A stretch of 64,000 bases of DNA from JAIOTH01 sp964486685 (GTDB lineage Bacteria; Patescibacteriota; Patescibacteriia; UBA1558; S5-K13), in NCBI GenBank assembly GCA_964486685.1, contig CAZAOE010000002.1:10728-74727 (forward strand). Direction: 5' to 3'. Of the stretch, positions 43,431-51,669 are shown in pieces; the first letter of the stretch is position 1, and every line of letters starts with the position of its first letter. The position numbers and the translations under genes were made by a program. The notes under the pieces are model-generated. The model was not told where the DNA came from. It did not search any database and saw nothing but the letters and a program-made list of their open reading frames with translations.

Positions 43431-44960
43431 ATGAACATCAAAACTGCACTTATCAGTGTTTCTAACAAAAAAGGAATTGTAGAATTGGCTCAAGGATTGG
43501 TTGATTTAGGCTGGGAAATAATTTCTACTGGAGGGACTGCTCAGAAATTAACTGAGGCAGGAATTAAAGTTACTCCCATTGATGAAGTAACTGGATTTCC
43601 AGAAATGATGGATGGCCGGGTAAAAACCTTACACCCTAAAATTCATGGTGGACTTTTAGCTTTACGAGACAATGAAGAACACATGCAGGCAGTCCAAGAA
43701 CATGACATTAAATTAATAGATTTGGTAATTGTGAATCTTTATCCTTTTGAAGAAACTATTAAAAAAGAAAACGTTAAACTTGAAGATGCCATTGAGAACA
43801 TAGATATTGGCGGGCCAACTATGATTCGCAGTGCTGCTAAAAATTATCAGCATGTGGGGGTTGTTGTTGATCCAGAAGATTATTCTAAAATTTTAGAAGA
43901 ATTAAAAGACAAGAAAGAATTAAGTTTAAAAACCAAAGAATATTTAGCTCAAAAAGTATTTTTACATACAGCTTATTATGATTCTCTCATCGCTAACTAT
44001 CTAAACAAAGAAAAATTTCCAGAAAAATTAAGTTTGGGATATAAAAAGGCCTTTGATTTAAGGTATGGTGAAAATCCACATCAAAAAGCAGCTTTTTATC
44101 AAGAAGCAATCTGTCCAGAAACTTGTATTGCTCAAGCCAAAGTCCTTCAAGGTAAACAATTGTCTTATAATAATATTATGGACGCGGACGCTGCTTTGAA
44201 TATCATTAAAGATTTTTCAGAACCGGCTTGTGCCGTCATTAAACACACTAATCCTTGTGGTTGTTCTACTAATGAAAATATTATCGTAGCTTTCCAAAAA
44301 GCCTATGCTGCTGATTCTATGTCAGCTTTTGGAAGCATTATTGCTTTAAATCGGGAATGTAATGAAGAAATTGCTCAAGAAATTAGTAAAGTGTTTGTGG
44401 AAATAGTTTTGGCCCCTAAATTTTCTCCTCAAGCTTTAAAAATATTAAGCAAAAAGAAAAATTTACGATTATTAGAAATAAGTGATATTAGCAAAGTTGA
44501 TGACCTAATAGAAACTAGAAAAGTTGTTGGTGGAGTTTTAGTTCAAGATATGGACCGCTTACAGATTACCAAAGAAGATTTAAAAGTAGTTACTGAAGCT
44601 CAACCCAGCGATGAAGAAATAGAGGAGATGCTTTTTGCCTGGAAAACCATTAAGCACGTTAAATCCAATGCGATTCTTTTAACTAAAGATAAAACTACTG
44701 TTGGTTTGGGAGCAGGACAAGTTTCGCGAGTTGATGCTGTTGATTTAGCAATTAAAAAAGCTGGTGACAATATAACAAGTTGTGTTTTAGCTTCTGATGC
44801 TTTCTTTCCTTTCCGAGATTCAATTGATAAAATCGCAGAAGTTGGCATTAAACTAATCATTCAACCCGGCGGGTCAATTAAAGATGAAGAAGTAATTCAA
44901 GCTTGTAATGAACATGGAATTGCTATGGTTTTTACGGGGAGTAGATGTTTTAAGCATTAA
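43431..44960 (+). CDS. purH: Bifunctional AICAR formyltransferase/IMP cyclohydrolase
   Basis: PurH makes the last two steps to IMP. The N-terminal IMP cyclohydrolase part has ALISVSNKKGIVELA, STGGTAQKL, TGFPEMMDGRVKTLHPKIHGGLL and IDIGGPTMIRSAAKN. The C-terminal transformylase has LRYGENPHQKAAFY, LSYNNIMDADAALN, VIKHTNPCGCS (catalytic Lys-His) and SDAFFPFRDSIDKIAEVGI. Length (509) is typical. It is the last gene of the purine cluster; no strong terminator follows before the toxin-antitoxin genes. Confidence 0.97.
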   Translation: MNIKTALISVSNKKGIVELAQGLVDLGWEIISTGGTAQKLTEAGIKVTPIDEVTGFPEMMDGRVKTLHPKIHGGLLALRDNEEHMQAVQEHDIKLIDLVIVNLYPFEETIKKENVKLEDAIENIDIGGPTMIRSAAKNYQHVGVVVDPEDYSKILEELKDKKELSLKTKEYLAQKVFLHTAYYDSLIANYLNKEKFPEKLSLGYKKAFDLRYGENPHQKAAFYQEAICPETCIAQAKVLQGKQLSYNNIMDADAALNIIKDFSEPACAVIKHTNPCGCSTNENIIVAFQKAYAADSMSAFGSIIALNRECNEEIAQEISKVFVEIVLAPKFSPQALKILSKKKNLRLLEISDISKVDDLIETRKVVGGVLVQDMDRLQITKEDLKVVTEAQPSDEEIEEMLFAWKTIKHVKSNAILLTKDKTTVGLGAGQVSRVDAVDLAIKKAGDNITSCVLASDAFFPFRDSIDKIAEVGIKLIIQPGGSIKDEEVIQACNEHGIAMVFTGSRCFKH

Positions 44961-44980
44961 AATATAAATAATTTTAAGTA

Positions 44981-45009
44981 TTGACAATATATCATATATG
45001 ATATACAAT
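44981..45009 (+). promoter_or_regulatory. higBA-type promoter with palindromic operator
   Basis: TTGACA (44981-44986), a 17-base spacer and TACAAT (45004-45009). The perfect 14-bp palindrome TATCATATATGATA (44990-45003) fills the spacer, an ideal site for antitoxin binding. The annotated toxin ATG (44998) lies inside it, upstream of the predicted transcript start. Confidence 0.6.
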
Positions 45010-45369
45010 AAAAATGAATACAAAGTAAAATTTTACCAAGATGATAAAGGCAATATTCCAGTAATAGAATATCTAGAGAAGATAGGTAAAAAAGAAAAGG
45101 CTAAAATCTTGAAGTATATTGAGTTTTTAGAAATGAATGATGGATATTTAGACGAGCCTTATTCGAAACATATAAAAGGTAAGATAAGAGAGTTAAGAGT
45201 TGATTTTAGTAAAAATAAACATAGAGTATTCTATTTTACATTTATTAAAAAAACTATAATCTTATTACATGCTTTTTTGAAGAAAACAAAAAAGACGCCT
45301 ATAAAAGAAATTAAAAAAGCAGAAGCATATTTAGAGGATGTAAAAAATAATCAAAAATTATATGAATAA
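44998..45369 (+). CDS. higB: HigB/RelE-type toxin (phage-derived Gp49-like)
   Basis: This 123-residue protein begins its domain EYKVKFYQDDKGNIPVIEYLEKIGKKEKAKILKYIEFLE. It has LDEPYSKHIKGKIRELRVDFSKNKHRVFYF, the conserved Arg-rich core of Gp49/HigB toxins, and then ILLHAFLKKTKKTP. These are ribosome-dependent mRNA endonucleases. The gene precedes and overlaps its antitoxin by eight bases, the toxin-first order typical of higBA. The start is uncertain: the ATG at 44998 overlaps the promoter, but no other in-frame ATG, GTG or TTG exists before the domain. Confidence 0.85.
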   Translation: MIYNKNEYKVKFYQDDKGNIPVIEYLEKIGKKEKAKILKYIEFLEMNDGYLDEPYSKHIKGKIRELRVDFSKNKHRVFYFTFIKKTIILLHAFLKKTKKTPIKEIKKAEAYLEDVKNNQKLYE

Positions 45370-45649
45370 AAATAATGATTTTCAAAAGTATTTAAAGGAA
45401 AATTTAAAAGATTCAGAATTCCAAGAATATTTTAGTGAACATGGTAAACGATTAGAAGTTGCTTATCAAATTTTACAATTACGAAAAAAGAAAAAAATGT
45501 CTCAAATTCAACTTGCTAAAAAAATTGGTACTACTCAAGGTAATATTGCCCGTATGGAATCAGGACAACAAAATTTTACTACAAATACTTTAAATAAAGT
45601 AGCTTTGGCTTTTAAGTGTGATTTAAAAATTAATTTTGTTAAAAATTAA
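45362..45649 (+). CDS. higA: HigA-type XRE antitoxin
   Basis: A 95-residue protein with a C-terminal helix-turn-helix: LRKKKKMSQIQLAKKIGTTQGNIARMESGQQNFTTNTLNKVALAF, an XRE domain. The N-terminal region (YLKENLKDSEFQEYFSEHGKRLEVAYQILQ) probably contacts the toxin. It would repress its own promoter through the palindrome at 44990-45003 and neutralise the upstream toxin. The eight-base overlap ensures coupled synthesis. Confidence 0.88.
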   Translation: MNKNNDFQKYLKENLKDSEFQEYFSEHGKRLEVAYQILQLRKKKKMSQIQLAKKIGTTQGNIARMESGQQNFTTNTLNKVALAFKCDLKINFVKN

Positions 45650-45746
45650 AGATAAATATAAGTTGTTAGAGAATATTAAATAATTTTTTATTTAACCTAA
45701 ATTCCTTTTTATGTTGGGATATAAGCATAATAGATAATATAAAAAT

Positions 45747-46223
45747 ATGGAGAAAGATTGTTATGAGAATGATATAAAAAATATTGATTTAATATTAGAT
45801 ATAATGTTAAAAAAATTTGATCAATTATGTAAAATAGAGAATGTCTTAGATCAAAAAGTTGGCATAGTAATAGCAGTAATATCCACGATTATAATTTTCT
45901 CTACTACATTTTTAAGAGAATATTTGAGCACGAATGTTTTTACATTTGGTTTAATTTTGATAAATGTTAGTTTGTGTTTAATTTTATTTATATTAAATAC
46001 TAAAAAACACATGTATGCTCCAAACGAGGATGTTCTATATAGTGAAGAATCTTTAAAGAGTGATAATATTGATTTGAAAAATCAAATTATTGCTGATATA
46101 AAAGAGGCTTTTAAACATAATCTTGGTATAAATGAAAGGAAGGCTAAAATATACAATTTAGCAATATTTTTATTAATAATAGGAATGATTATGATTTTTA
46201 TAAACATTTCTTTAGGTATATAA
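45747..46223 (+). CDS. Three-helix membrane protein with PycTM/SLATT-like layout
   Basis: A 158-residue protein with an N-terminal cytoplasmic helix, paired transmembrane helices (about 38-56 and 64-84), a cytoplasmic helical stretch of about 50 residues and a third transmembrane helix (135-155). This layout, with a DQKVGI segment entering helix 1, resembles the PycTM and SLATT membrane effectors of nucleotide-signal-based antiphage systems. No sequence motif proves it. It ends two bases before the peptidase-GNAT gene, so the two form a unit. No nucleotide cyclase gene is seen nearby. Confidence 0.5.
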   Translation: MEKDCYENDIKNIDLILDIMLKKFDQLCKIENVLDQKVGIVIAVISTIIIFSTTFLREYLSTNVFTFGLILINVSLCLILFILNTKKHMYAPNEDVLYSEESLKSDNIDLKNQIIADIKEAFKHNLGINERKAKIYNLAIFLLIIGMIMIFINISLGI

Positions 46224-46225
46224 AT

Positions 46226-47380
46226 ATGAAGGAGGAGAAAAAAAATAGAATAAAGATAAAAAATCCTAGTAAGATTTATGCTACTGTGATTAGTACCGGT
46301 CCAAACTCAGGAGCAAAGAAAGATAACAATGGTTTGATAGAAAAAGGATATGTTAAATTATCAAATTTGAATATAGATCCTAATTTTTCCTATGCTATGT
46401 GTAAAAGATTAGACGGCATGGATACAGGAGGGACAACTTCTTGGTGGCAATGTAGAGCATCTAAAGGATATGGTTTATGCCCGGGTGGCTTTTTGCAAGA
46501 TTTTGAAATAGATAATATATTTGGATACAAGAAATTAATAAAAACATCAATTCCTGATAAAATTCTTAACGTATCTAGAGAGTTTAATAATAAAACGGGA
46601 TTCAATTCAGCATATGAAAGGTTAATGGGTCTAAAAGATATATTACACATCGTAGATAAAAATATGCCAGTGATCTTATGTTTTGATATATTTGATAATA
46701 TAGATGAATCGAGAACGGATGGAATAATTAGAATGCCAGAAAAACATAGCAAGAAGATATTTTCTCATTCTGTGTGTTTATTAGAAAATATCAGTAAGAA
46801 TGAGTTAATCAGATTTGTAAATTCCTGGGGTTATAATTGGGGTGATAATGGTTTTGGCTATTTATCTTATGATTATATAAAAAAATATTTATTAGAAGCA
46901 TGGGTTACTATATCGTCGGATAGATTGATAAAAGAGATAGACAAGTTTGTAGCTCGAGAGTATTTTTTTAAGCTTTCATTATTTAAATCATTTTTACCAC
47001 ATCGTTCTGATATTTATTGTTTAGATGTCTATGGTTCTAAAGAAAATAAAAGAATTGTAGCATGGTCTCATTTTCGTTTGCATAGAAAACAAAAGAAATT
47101 ATATGTTGAGGAATTTTTTGTTTTACCAGAATTCAGGTCTAATAAAATTGGTACAGAGATGTTTAAATTTATAGAAGATTTTGGTAATAAAAAAAGCATC
47201 AATTCCATTGAGTTTTATATACATGTACAAGATTTAGTTGACGAAAAAAGAATAAAAATTATAAACAATTTTATAGATAAATTTAATTTTGAAGTAGAAG
47301 AAAATACAAAAAAATTTAAAGGTTGTATGTATAAAATTTATAAAAATTATGCCAAAGATAAAACCAATAAAGCCAAATAG
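46226..47380 (+). CDS. Papain-like (C1-type) domain fused to a GNAT acetyltransferase domain
   Basis: This 384-residue two-domain protein is unusual. Residues 1-235 resemble the papain fold: FSHSVCLLENI supplies the His (H181) and FVNSWGYNWGDNGFGYLSYDYI the Asn (N199) and its WGxxGFG context. The catalytic Cys is not in a classic CWAF setting; C59 and C76 are candidates, so the peptidase may be inactive or divergent. Residues about 260-375 are GNAT-like, with VEEFFVLPEFRSNKIGTEMFKFIEDFG as the acetyl-CoA loop (motif A, R/Q-x-x-G-x-G/A form). It is coupled with the membrane protein upstream. A defence or stress-effector role is an inference. Confidence 0.6.
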   Translation: MKEEKKNRIKIKNPSKIYATVISTGPNSGAKKDNNGLIEKGYVKLSNLNIDPNFSYAMCKRLDGMDTGGTTSWWQCRASKGYGLCPGGFLQDFEIDNIFGYKKLIKTSIPDKILNVSREFNNKTGFNSAYERLMGLKDILHIVDKNMPVILCFDIFDNIDESRTDGIIRMPEKHSKKIFSHSVCLLENISKNELIRFVNSWGYNWGDNGFGYLSYDYIKKYLLEAWVTISSDRLIKEIDKFVAREYFFKLSLFKSFLPHRSDIYCLDVYGSKENKRIVAWSHFRLHRKQKKLYVEEFFVLPEFRSNKIGTEMFKFIEDFGNKKSINSIEFYIHVQDLVDEKRIKIINNFIDKFNFEVEENTKKFKGCMYKIYKNYAKDKTNKAK

Positions 47381-47435
47381 AGAGCCAGCAACTATTGTAC
47401 ATAGAGATGCTAGTCCTACAAAGAAAAGAAAATAA
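47349..47435 (+). CDS. Possible 28-residue basic peptide
   Basis: A short frame overlapping the end of the peptidase-GNAT gene encodes a Pro/Lys/Arg-rich peptide (MPKIKPIKPNREPATIVHRD...) and ends just before the terminator at 47451-47475. No family is recognised; it could be chance. Confidence 0.2.
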   Translation: MPKIKPIKPNREPATIVHRDASPTKKRK

Positions 47436-47450
47436 TTTTTGGAAAATAAT

Positions 47451-47475
47451 AAAGCCTCTTTTAGGAGGTTTTATT
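47451..47475 (+). terminator. Intrinsic terminator after the accessory island
   Basis: AAAGCCTC pairs with GAGGTTTT (one G-T) and a T-rich tail follows. Confidence 0.55.
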
Positions 47476-47539
47476 GATTTGCTTGATGTTTTTAGGGAAA
47501 AATGGGAGAATTAGAGTATTAATTATTAAATTTAAAAAT

Positions 47540-49873
47540 ATGTCTTTAGAATCACAAAATACTAATGAATCACAGTCACCAGAGCCAGTAAAAGCAAAAA
47601 GCAAATTTTTTCAATTATGGCTAATTATCATTTTGATTGTAGTTATTTTATTAGCTGGAGGAGTTTATTTTTTCTGGTCGGAAAATAACCAAACCAATTC
47701 TGTTTCTCAGAAAAGTAATCCTCTAGAAAAAATAGTAGAAAAAATTACTCAACCTTCAGTCAGTTTGGCTTCGGAATTTGCTACTTATGAACAGGTAGCA
47801 GTAGAATTTCAGCCTCAGGTTCCAGCTTATACGGTGAATTCAGATTTAAGTAATATTATCAATAGTGAAAATTTTAGTTTTTCTGATGAAGCTCGTCAGC
47901 TTTTAACGCAAAATGCCTTTGTGGTAAAACCTTCTTATTATGATGAATTTTTTTCTTTGTATGAAAAAAACCGTTATGATTATATTCCTAGTTTTGTGAC
48001 TACTGATTCTATTCTCCATAATTATCATTTGATGTTTGATCACTTATTGAAAAAATTGGAAGAAGAGGAATTAATTCCAGAATTAAAAAAATTAAATTCG
48101 GCAATGTTGACTGAATCTTTAGAACAATATCAGAATTTAAAAGGAACAGCTTGGGAGACAGCAGCTCAAAGAAATGTTGGTTTTTTTGCTGTGGGTAGTA
48201 AGTTATTAGATAATAGTGTTATTGTGCCGAGTATTGTTCAAGATGAGGTGGCTACAGAACTAAGCTTGATTGTTGCTCATCAAGGAGTAAGTGAATCAGC
48301 AGTAATGAATTTAGGAGATGAATCTGAAAATAAAATTATTGTTACGCCCCAGGGCGAATTACCAGTTGGTCCTTTATTAGAAGATTATTCGCAGTATATT
48401 CCCCGCGGGCATTATGATCAGACTGAAGATTTAAAAGCTTATTTTAAATCTATGATGTGGTATGGTCGTTTGAGTTTTCGGATGAAAAAAGAAGAAGAAA
48501 TTAAATCAGCACTTTTAATTACTTTAATTTTGAATCAAGAAGAATATCGTGATAGTTGGGATAAAATTTATGAGCCGATTAATTTTTTTGTTGGTAAGAG
48601 TGATGATATTACTTATTATCAATTTCGTGATTTAGCCATTCAAACTTATGGTCAGAATGTTGATTTAGCTCAAGTAATTGATCAGCCGGATAAGTTTAAA
48701 GATTTTGTTCAGGCCACTATATCTTTAGATCCGCCCCAGATTAATTCTATGCCAATTTTTGAAGCCTCTATTCAAAAGGATCGAGAAAAAGAAATTAAAG
48801 GTTTCCGTTTTTTTGGTCAAAGGTTTACCATTGATGCCTCGATTTTCCAGCGCTTAATGTATCGGGAAGTGGGTGATCAGACCGCTACTTGTGCTGATTA
48901 TGATCCCGAAACTACTGGTTGTTTGTCTGGTGCTCGTTGTCTGCCAAAAAGTTTGGATATTGTCGCCGCCTTAGGTTCAGCTGAGGCTGAAAATCTTTTA
49001 ACTGAATCAGGTGAAACAAATTATGCTTGTTATACGGAGAATTTAAATAAAATGCAATCTTATATTACAAACTTACCTCAAAGCACTTGGACCCAAAATC
49101 TTTATTGGGGTTGGTTGTATCAATTACAGCCCTTACTAACAGAAAAAACTGTGGGCTATCCTAGTTTTATGGATAATTTAGCTTGGGTTCGTAAAGAAAT
49201 TAATACTTTTTTAGGCAGTTGGACGGAGTTGAAACATGATACTATTTTATATGCTAAACAGGCTTATGCGGAATTAGGTGGTGGTGGGCCAGAAGAGAAG
49301 GATGACCGTGGTTATGTAGAGCCTCAGCCATTAGTTTATGCCCGCTTAGCTAGTTTAGTAAAAATGACTAAAGAGGGTTTGCAGATTCGTGGTTTATTAT
49401 CTTCAACTATGGCTGACAACTTAGATTTAATGTCAGAATTGTCTTTATCCTTAAAAACAATTTCGGAAAAAGAATTGAATAGTCAGAATTTAACTATTGA
49501 GGAATATGAATTAATTCGTTCTTATGGTGGCCAATTAGAACATTTTTGGCTGGAAGTAAATAAGGACGAGCCTGAATTTAAAGAGAGTGATCGCCGAGAG
49601 TATTTAAATGAAAATCCAGCTGCCCTGGTAGCAGATGTGGCAACTGATCCTAATGGTCGAGTTTTAGAAGAGGGCATAGGTAAGATTTTTGAAATTTATG
49701 TAGTAGTACCAATAGCCGGAGAATTAAAATTGACTCGGGGTGGAGTCTATTCTTATTATGAATTTACTTGGCCGATGGCGGATCGTTTAACTGATCAGAA
49801 GTGGCGAGAATTACTTCTTTCTACCGAAGGGCCAGCTTTGCCAGAATGGACTAGTGAATTTATTGCTCAATAA
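47540..49873 (+). CDS. DUF3160 domain protein, membrane-anchored
   Basis: A protein of about 777 residues with one N-terminal transmembrane helix (about 24-46) and a large extracytoplasmic DUF3160 domain: FVTTDSILHNYHLMFDHLLKKLEEEELIPELKKLN, YFKSMMWYGRLSFRM, FRFFGQRFTIDASIFQRLMY, QNLYWGWLYQL and ELKHDTILYAKQAYAELGGGG. The family has no proven function but is widespread in surface or secreted proteins. ATG 47540 is preferred because upstream in-frame starts lie in the preceding terminator region. The next gene (CapA) begins one base after its stop. Confidence 0.85.
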   Translation: MSLESQNTNESQSPEPVKAKSKFFQLWLIIILIVVILLAGGVYFFWSENNQTNSVSQKSNPLEKIVEKITQPSVSLASEFATYEQVAVEFQPQVPAYTVNSDLSNIINSENFSFSDEARQLLTQNAFVVKPSYYDEFFSLYEKNRYDYIPSFVTTDSILHNYHLMFDHLLKKLEEEELIPELKKLNSAMLTESLEQYQNLKGTAWETAAQRNVGFFAVGSKLLDNSVIVPSIVQDEVATELSLIVAHQGVSESAVMNLGDESENKIIVTPQGELPVGPLLEDYSQYIPRGHYDQTEDLKAYFKSMMWYGRLSFRMKKEEEIKSALLITLILNQEEYRDSWDKIYEPINFFVGKSDDITYYQFRDLAIQTYGQNVDLAQVIDQPDKFKDFVQATISLDPPQINSMPIFEASIQKDREKEIKGFRFFGQRFTIDASIFQRLMYREVGDQTATCADYDPETTGCLSGARCLPKSLDIVAALGSAEAENLLTESGETNYACYTENLNKMQSYITNLPQSTWTQNLYWGWLYQLQPLLTEKTVGYPSFMDNLAWVRKEINTFLGSWTELKHDTILYAKQAYAELGGGGPEEKDDRGYVEPQPLVYARLASLVKMTKEGLQIRGLLSSTMADNLDLMSELSLSLKTISEKELNSQNLTIEEYELIRSYGGQLEHFWLEVNKDEPEFKESDRREYLNENPAALVADVATDPNGRVLEEGIGKIFEIYVVVPIAGELKLTRGGVYSYYEFTWPMADRLTDQKWRELLLSTEGPALPEWTSEFIAQ

Positions 49874-49874
49874 A

Positions 49875-51611
49875 ATGAATTTTAAAACCAATTGGTTAAT
49901 TTTTGCCATTGTCAGTATTAGTGCAGTTTTATTGATTGGTTCAGATTTATTTTTTCCAGTTAGAGAAAGAGTTTCCCCTTCCCTTCTTATTTCTCGAGAA
50001 AAATTATTTTTTTCTAAATTTTTAAAGCAGAAACAAAAACTTCCAGTAGCTGAGCTGGAAGTTTCTTTAATTGCTGCCGGCGATATTTTTTATTCACGGG
50101 GCATTGCCAGTATGATTAAAAAACAAGGAGATTGGAATTATCCTTTGCAAGAAGTTAAAAAGTATTTACAGTCTGGTGATTTAGTTTTTGGTAATTTGGA
50201 AACGCCTATTACTCCCGGTCCAGAAGTTTTTAGTGGCGAAATGGTTTTTCGTTCAGATCCAGAAACTGCCTCAACTTTAGCAGATGCTGGTTTTTCCGTT
50301 TTATCTTTAGCTAATAACCACACGCCTAATTGGGGTGAAAAAGGATTATTTGATACTTTTCAATATTTAGATCAGGCTGGTATTAATTATGTTGGAGCTG
50401 GTTCTGATATTATTACAGCTTACCAGCCAGTTTATTTAGAAGAACAGGGTTTAAAATTCGCTTTTTTAGCCTATAATGATACTGATGTAGTACCTGATTA
50501 TTATGGTGCTGGAGCTAAGCGGGCTGGCACAGCTTTAATGGATATTGAAAAAATGACCATAGCTGTGCAAACTGCTCGTTCCCAAGTTGATTTTGTAATT
50601 GTCAGTATGCATTCTGGTACAGAATATGTTTTTCAGCCCAATACTGCGCAAGTAAATTTTGCCCATGCTGCGATTGATGCTGGTGCTGATTTAGTAATTG
50701 GCCACCATCCCCATGTGGTGCAAACCATGGAAAGGTATCAAGGCAAATTTATTTTTTATAGTCTAGGCAACTTTGTTTTTGATCAGAATTGGTCGGCTGA
50801 AACTGCTGAAGCTTTAATGTTAAAAATTTATTTTAACCAGCAAGGTCTACGACAAATTTCTTTGGTTCCAGTAGTGATTGCCCATAATTGTCAGCCTCTT
50901 TTAGCAAATCCAACTGAAGCGCAGAAAATTTTAGCTCGGCTGAATTTTCCTTTAGACACTCAAACCATTTATTATTGGAATGTTGAACAGAATGATTTTC
51001 AATCGACTTCCTTAGCAACTATTAATCTGCAATCGCCAGTTTTGGCTTTACCTCCATCTTTAGTCACCACGGCTGATTTAGATCAAGATGATTTAGAAGA
51101 AACTTATTCTTTAAACCAAGGCCAATTAACTGTGATTGAAGATTCTCAAACCCTTTGGCAATCGCCAAGTAATTGGTGGATTGATAGTTTTGTTTTGGCC
51201 GATGCTGACCATGATGGCAGTTTGAATTTGAATCTCTCTTTATGGAAAGCTGGAAATTTTGGTTCTTCTCAGCCGTTTTGGGTAGAGGAGAATGATCCTC
51301 GCGTGAAAAATCATTTTTTTGTACTTAGTTTGGTTGATAATCAAATCAAAACCATTTGGGGTTCTTCCAATCTAGAAAAGCCGAACTGTGAATTTAGTTT
51401 TCAAGATTTAGATGCTGATGGCCAACAAGAGTTAGTGGTGCTGGAAGGTGATTATCAAGAAGATTTTCAATGTCAGGGTAAATATTTGGCAGTTTGGAAA
51501 TGGCAGGAATGGGGCTTTCTTAATCAATGGCGTAGTCCAATTGGTAATTATTCTCATTTAGAAAGTGTTACCTTCGGTGACCAAGGTTATTTAATAGCAA
51601 ATGGAGAGTAG
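49875..51611 (+). CDS. CapA family protein with C-terminal beta-propeller-like region
   Basis: A protein of about 578 residues: N-terminal membrane anchor (about 6-25), then a CapA/PGA_cap metallophosphoesterase-like domain with LIAAGDIFYSRGI, VFGNLETPIT, LSLANNHTPNWGEKGL, VSMHSGTEYVFQP and DLVIGHHPHVVQTMERYQGKFIFYSLGNFVFDQ. The last ~220 residues have VTTADLDQDDLEETY and FVLADADHDGSLNLNLSLW, which look like Asp-rich propeller (FG-GAP/VCBS) repeats. CapA-like proteins are tied to poly-gamma-glutamate or cell-wall polymer handling outside the cell. It is coupled to DUF3160 upstream (ATG one base after TAA). Confidence 0.85.
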   Translation: MNFKTNWLIFAIVSISAVLLIGSDLFFPVRERVSPSLLISREKLFFSKFLKQKQKLPVAELEVSLIAAGDIFYSRGIASMIKKQGDWNYPLQEVKKYLQSGDLVFGNLETPITPGPEVFSGEMVFRSDPETASTLADAGFSVLSLANNHTPNWGEKGLFDTFQYLDQAGINYVGAGSDIITAYQPVYLEEQGLKFAFLAYNDTDVVPDYYGAGAKRAGTALMDIEKMTIAVQTARSQVDFVIVSMHSGTEYVFQPNTAQVNFAHAAIDAGADLVIGHHPHVVQTMERYQGKFIFYSLGNFVFDQNWSAETAEALMLKIYFNQQGLRQISLVPVVIAHNCQPLLANPTEAQKILARLNFPLDTQTIYYWNVEQNDFQSTSLATINLQSPVLALPPSLVTTADLDQDDLEETYSLNQGQLTVIEDSQTLWQSPSNWWIDSFVLADADHDGSLNLNLSLWKAGNFGSSQPFWVEENDPRVKNHFFVLSLVDNQIKTIWGSSNLEKPNCEFSFQDLDADGQQELVVLEGDYQEDFQCQGKYLAVWKWQEWGFLNQWRSPIGNYSHLESVTFGDQGYLIANGE

Positions 51612-51654
51612 GTTATAAAATTTAGGTTTTAAATTTAACTCTAGCTCCTTTTTA

Positions 51655-51663
51655 TGTTAGGAT
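51655..51663 (+). promoter_or_regulatory. guaA: Extended -10 promoter for guaA, probably leaderless
   Basis: TGtTAGGAT is followed by six bases and then the ATG at 51670, the same geometry as for the L,D-transpeptidase. A similar ttcctttttatgttgggat block precedes the gene at 45747. Confidence 0.45.
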
Positions 51664-51669
51664 AAAAAT

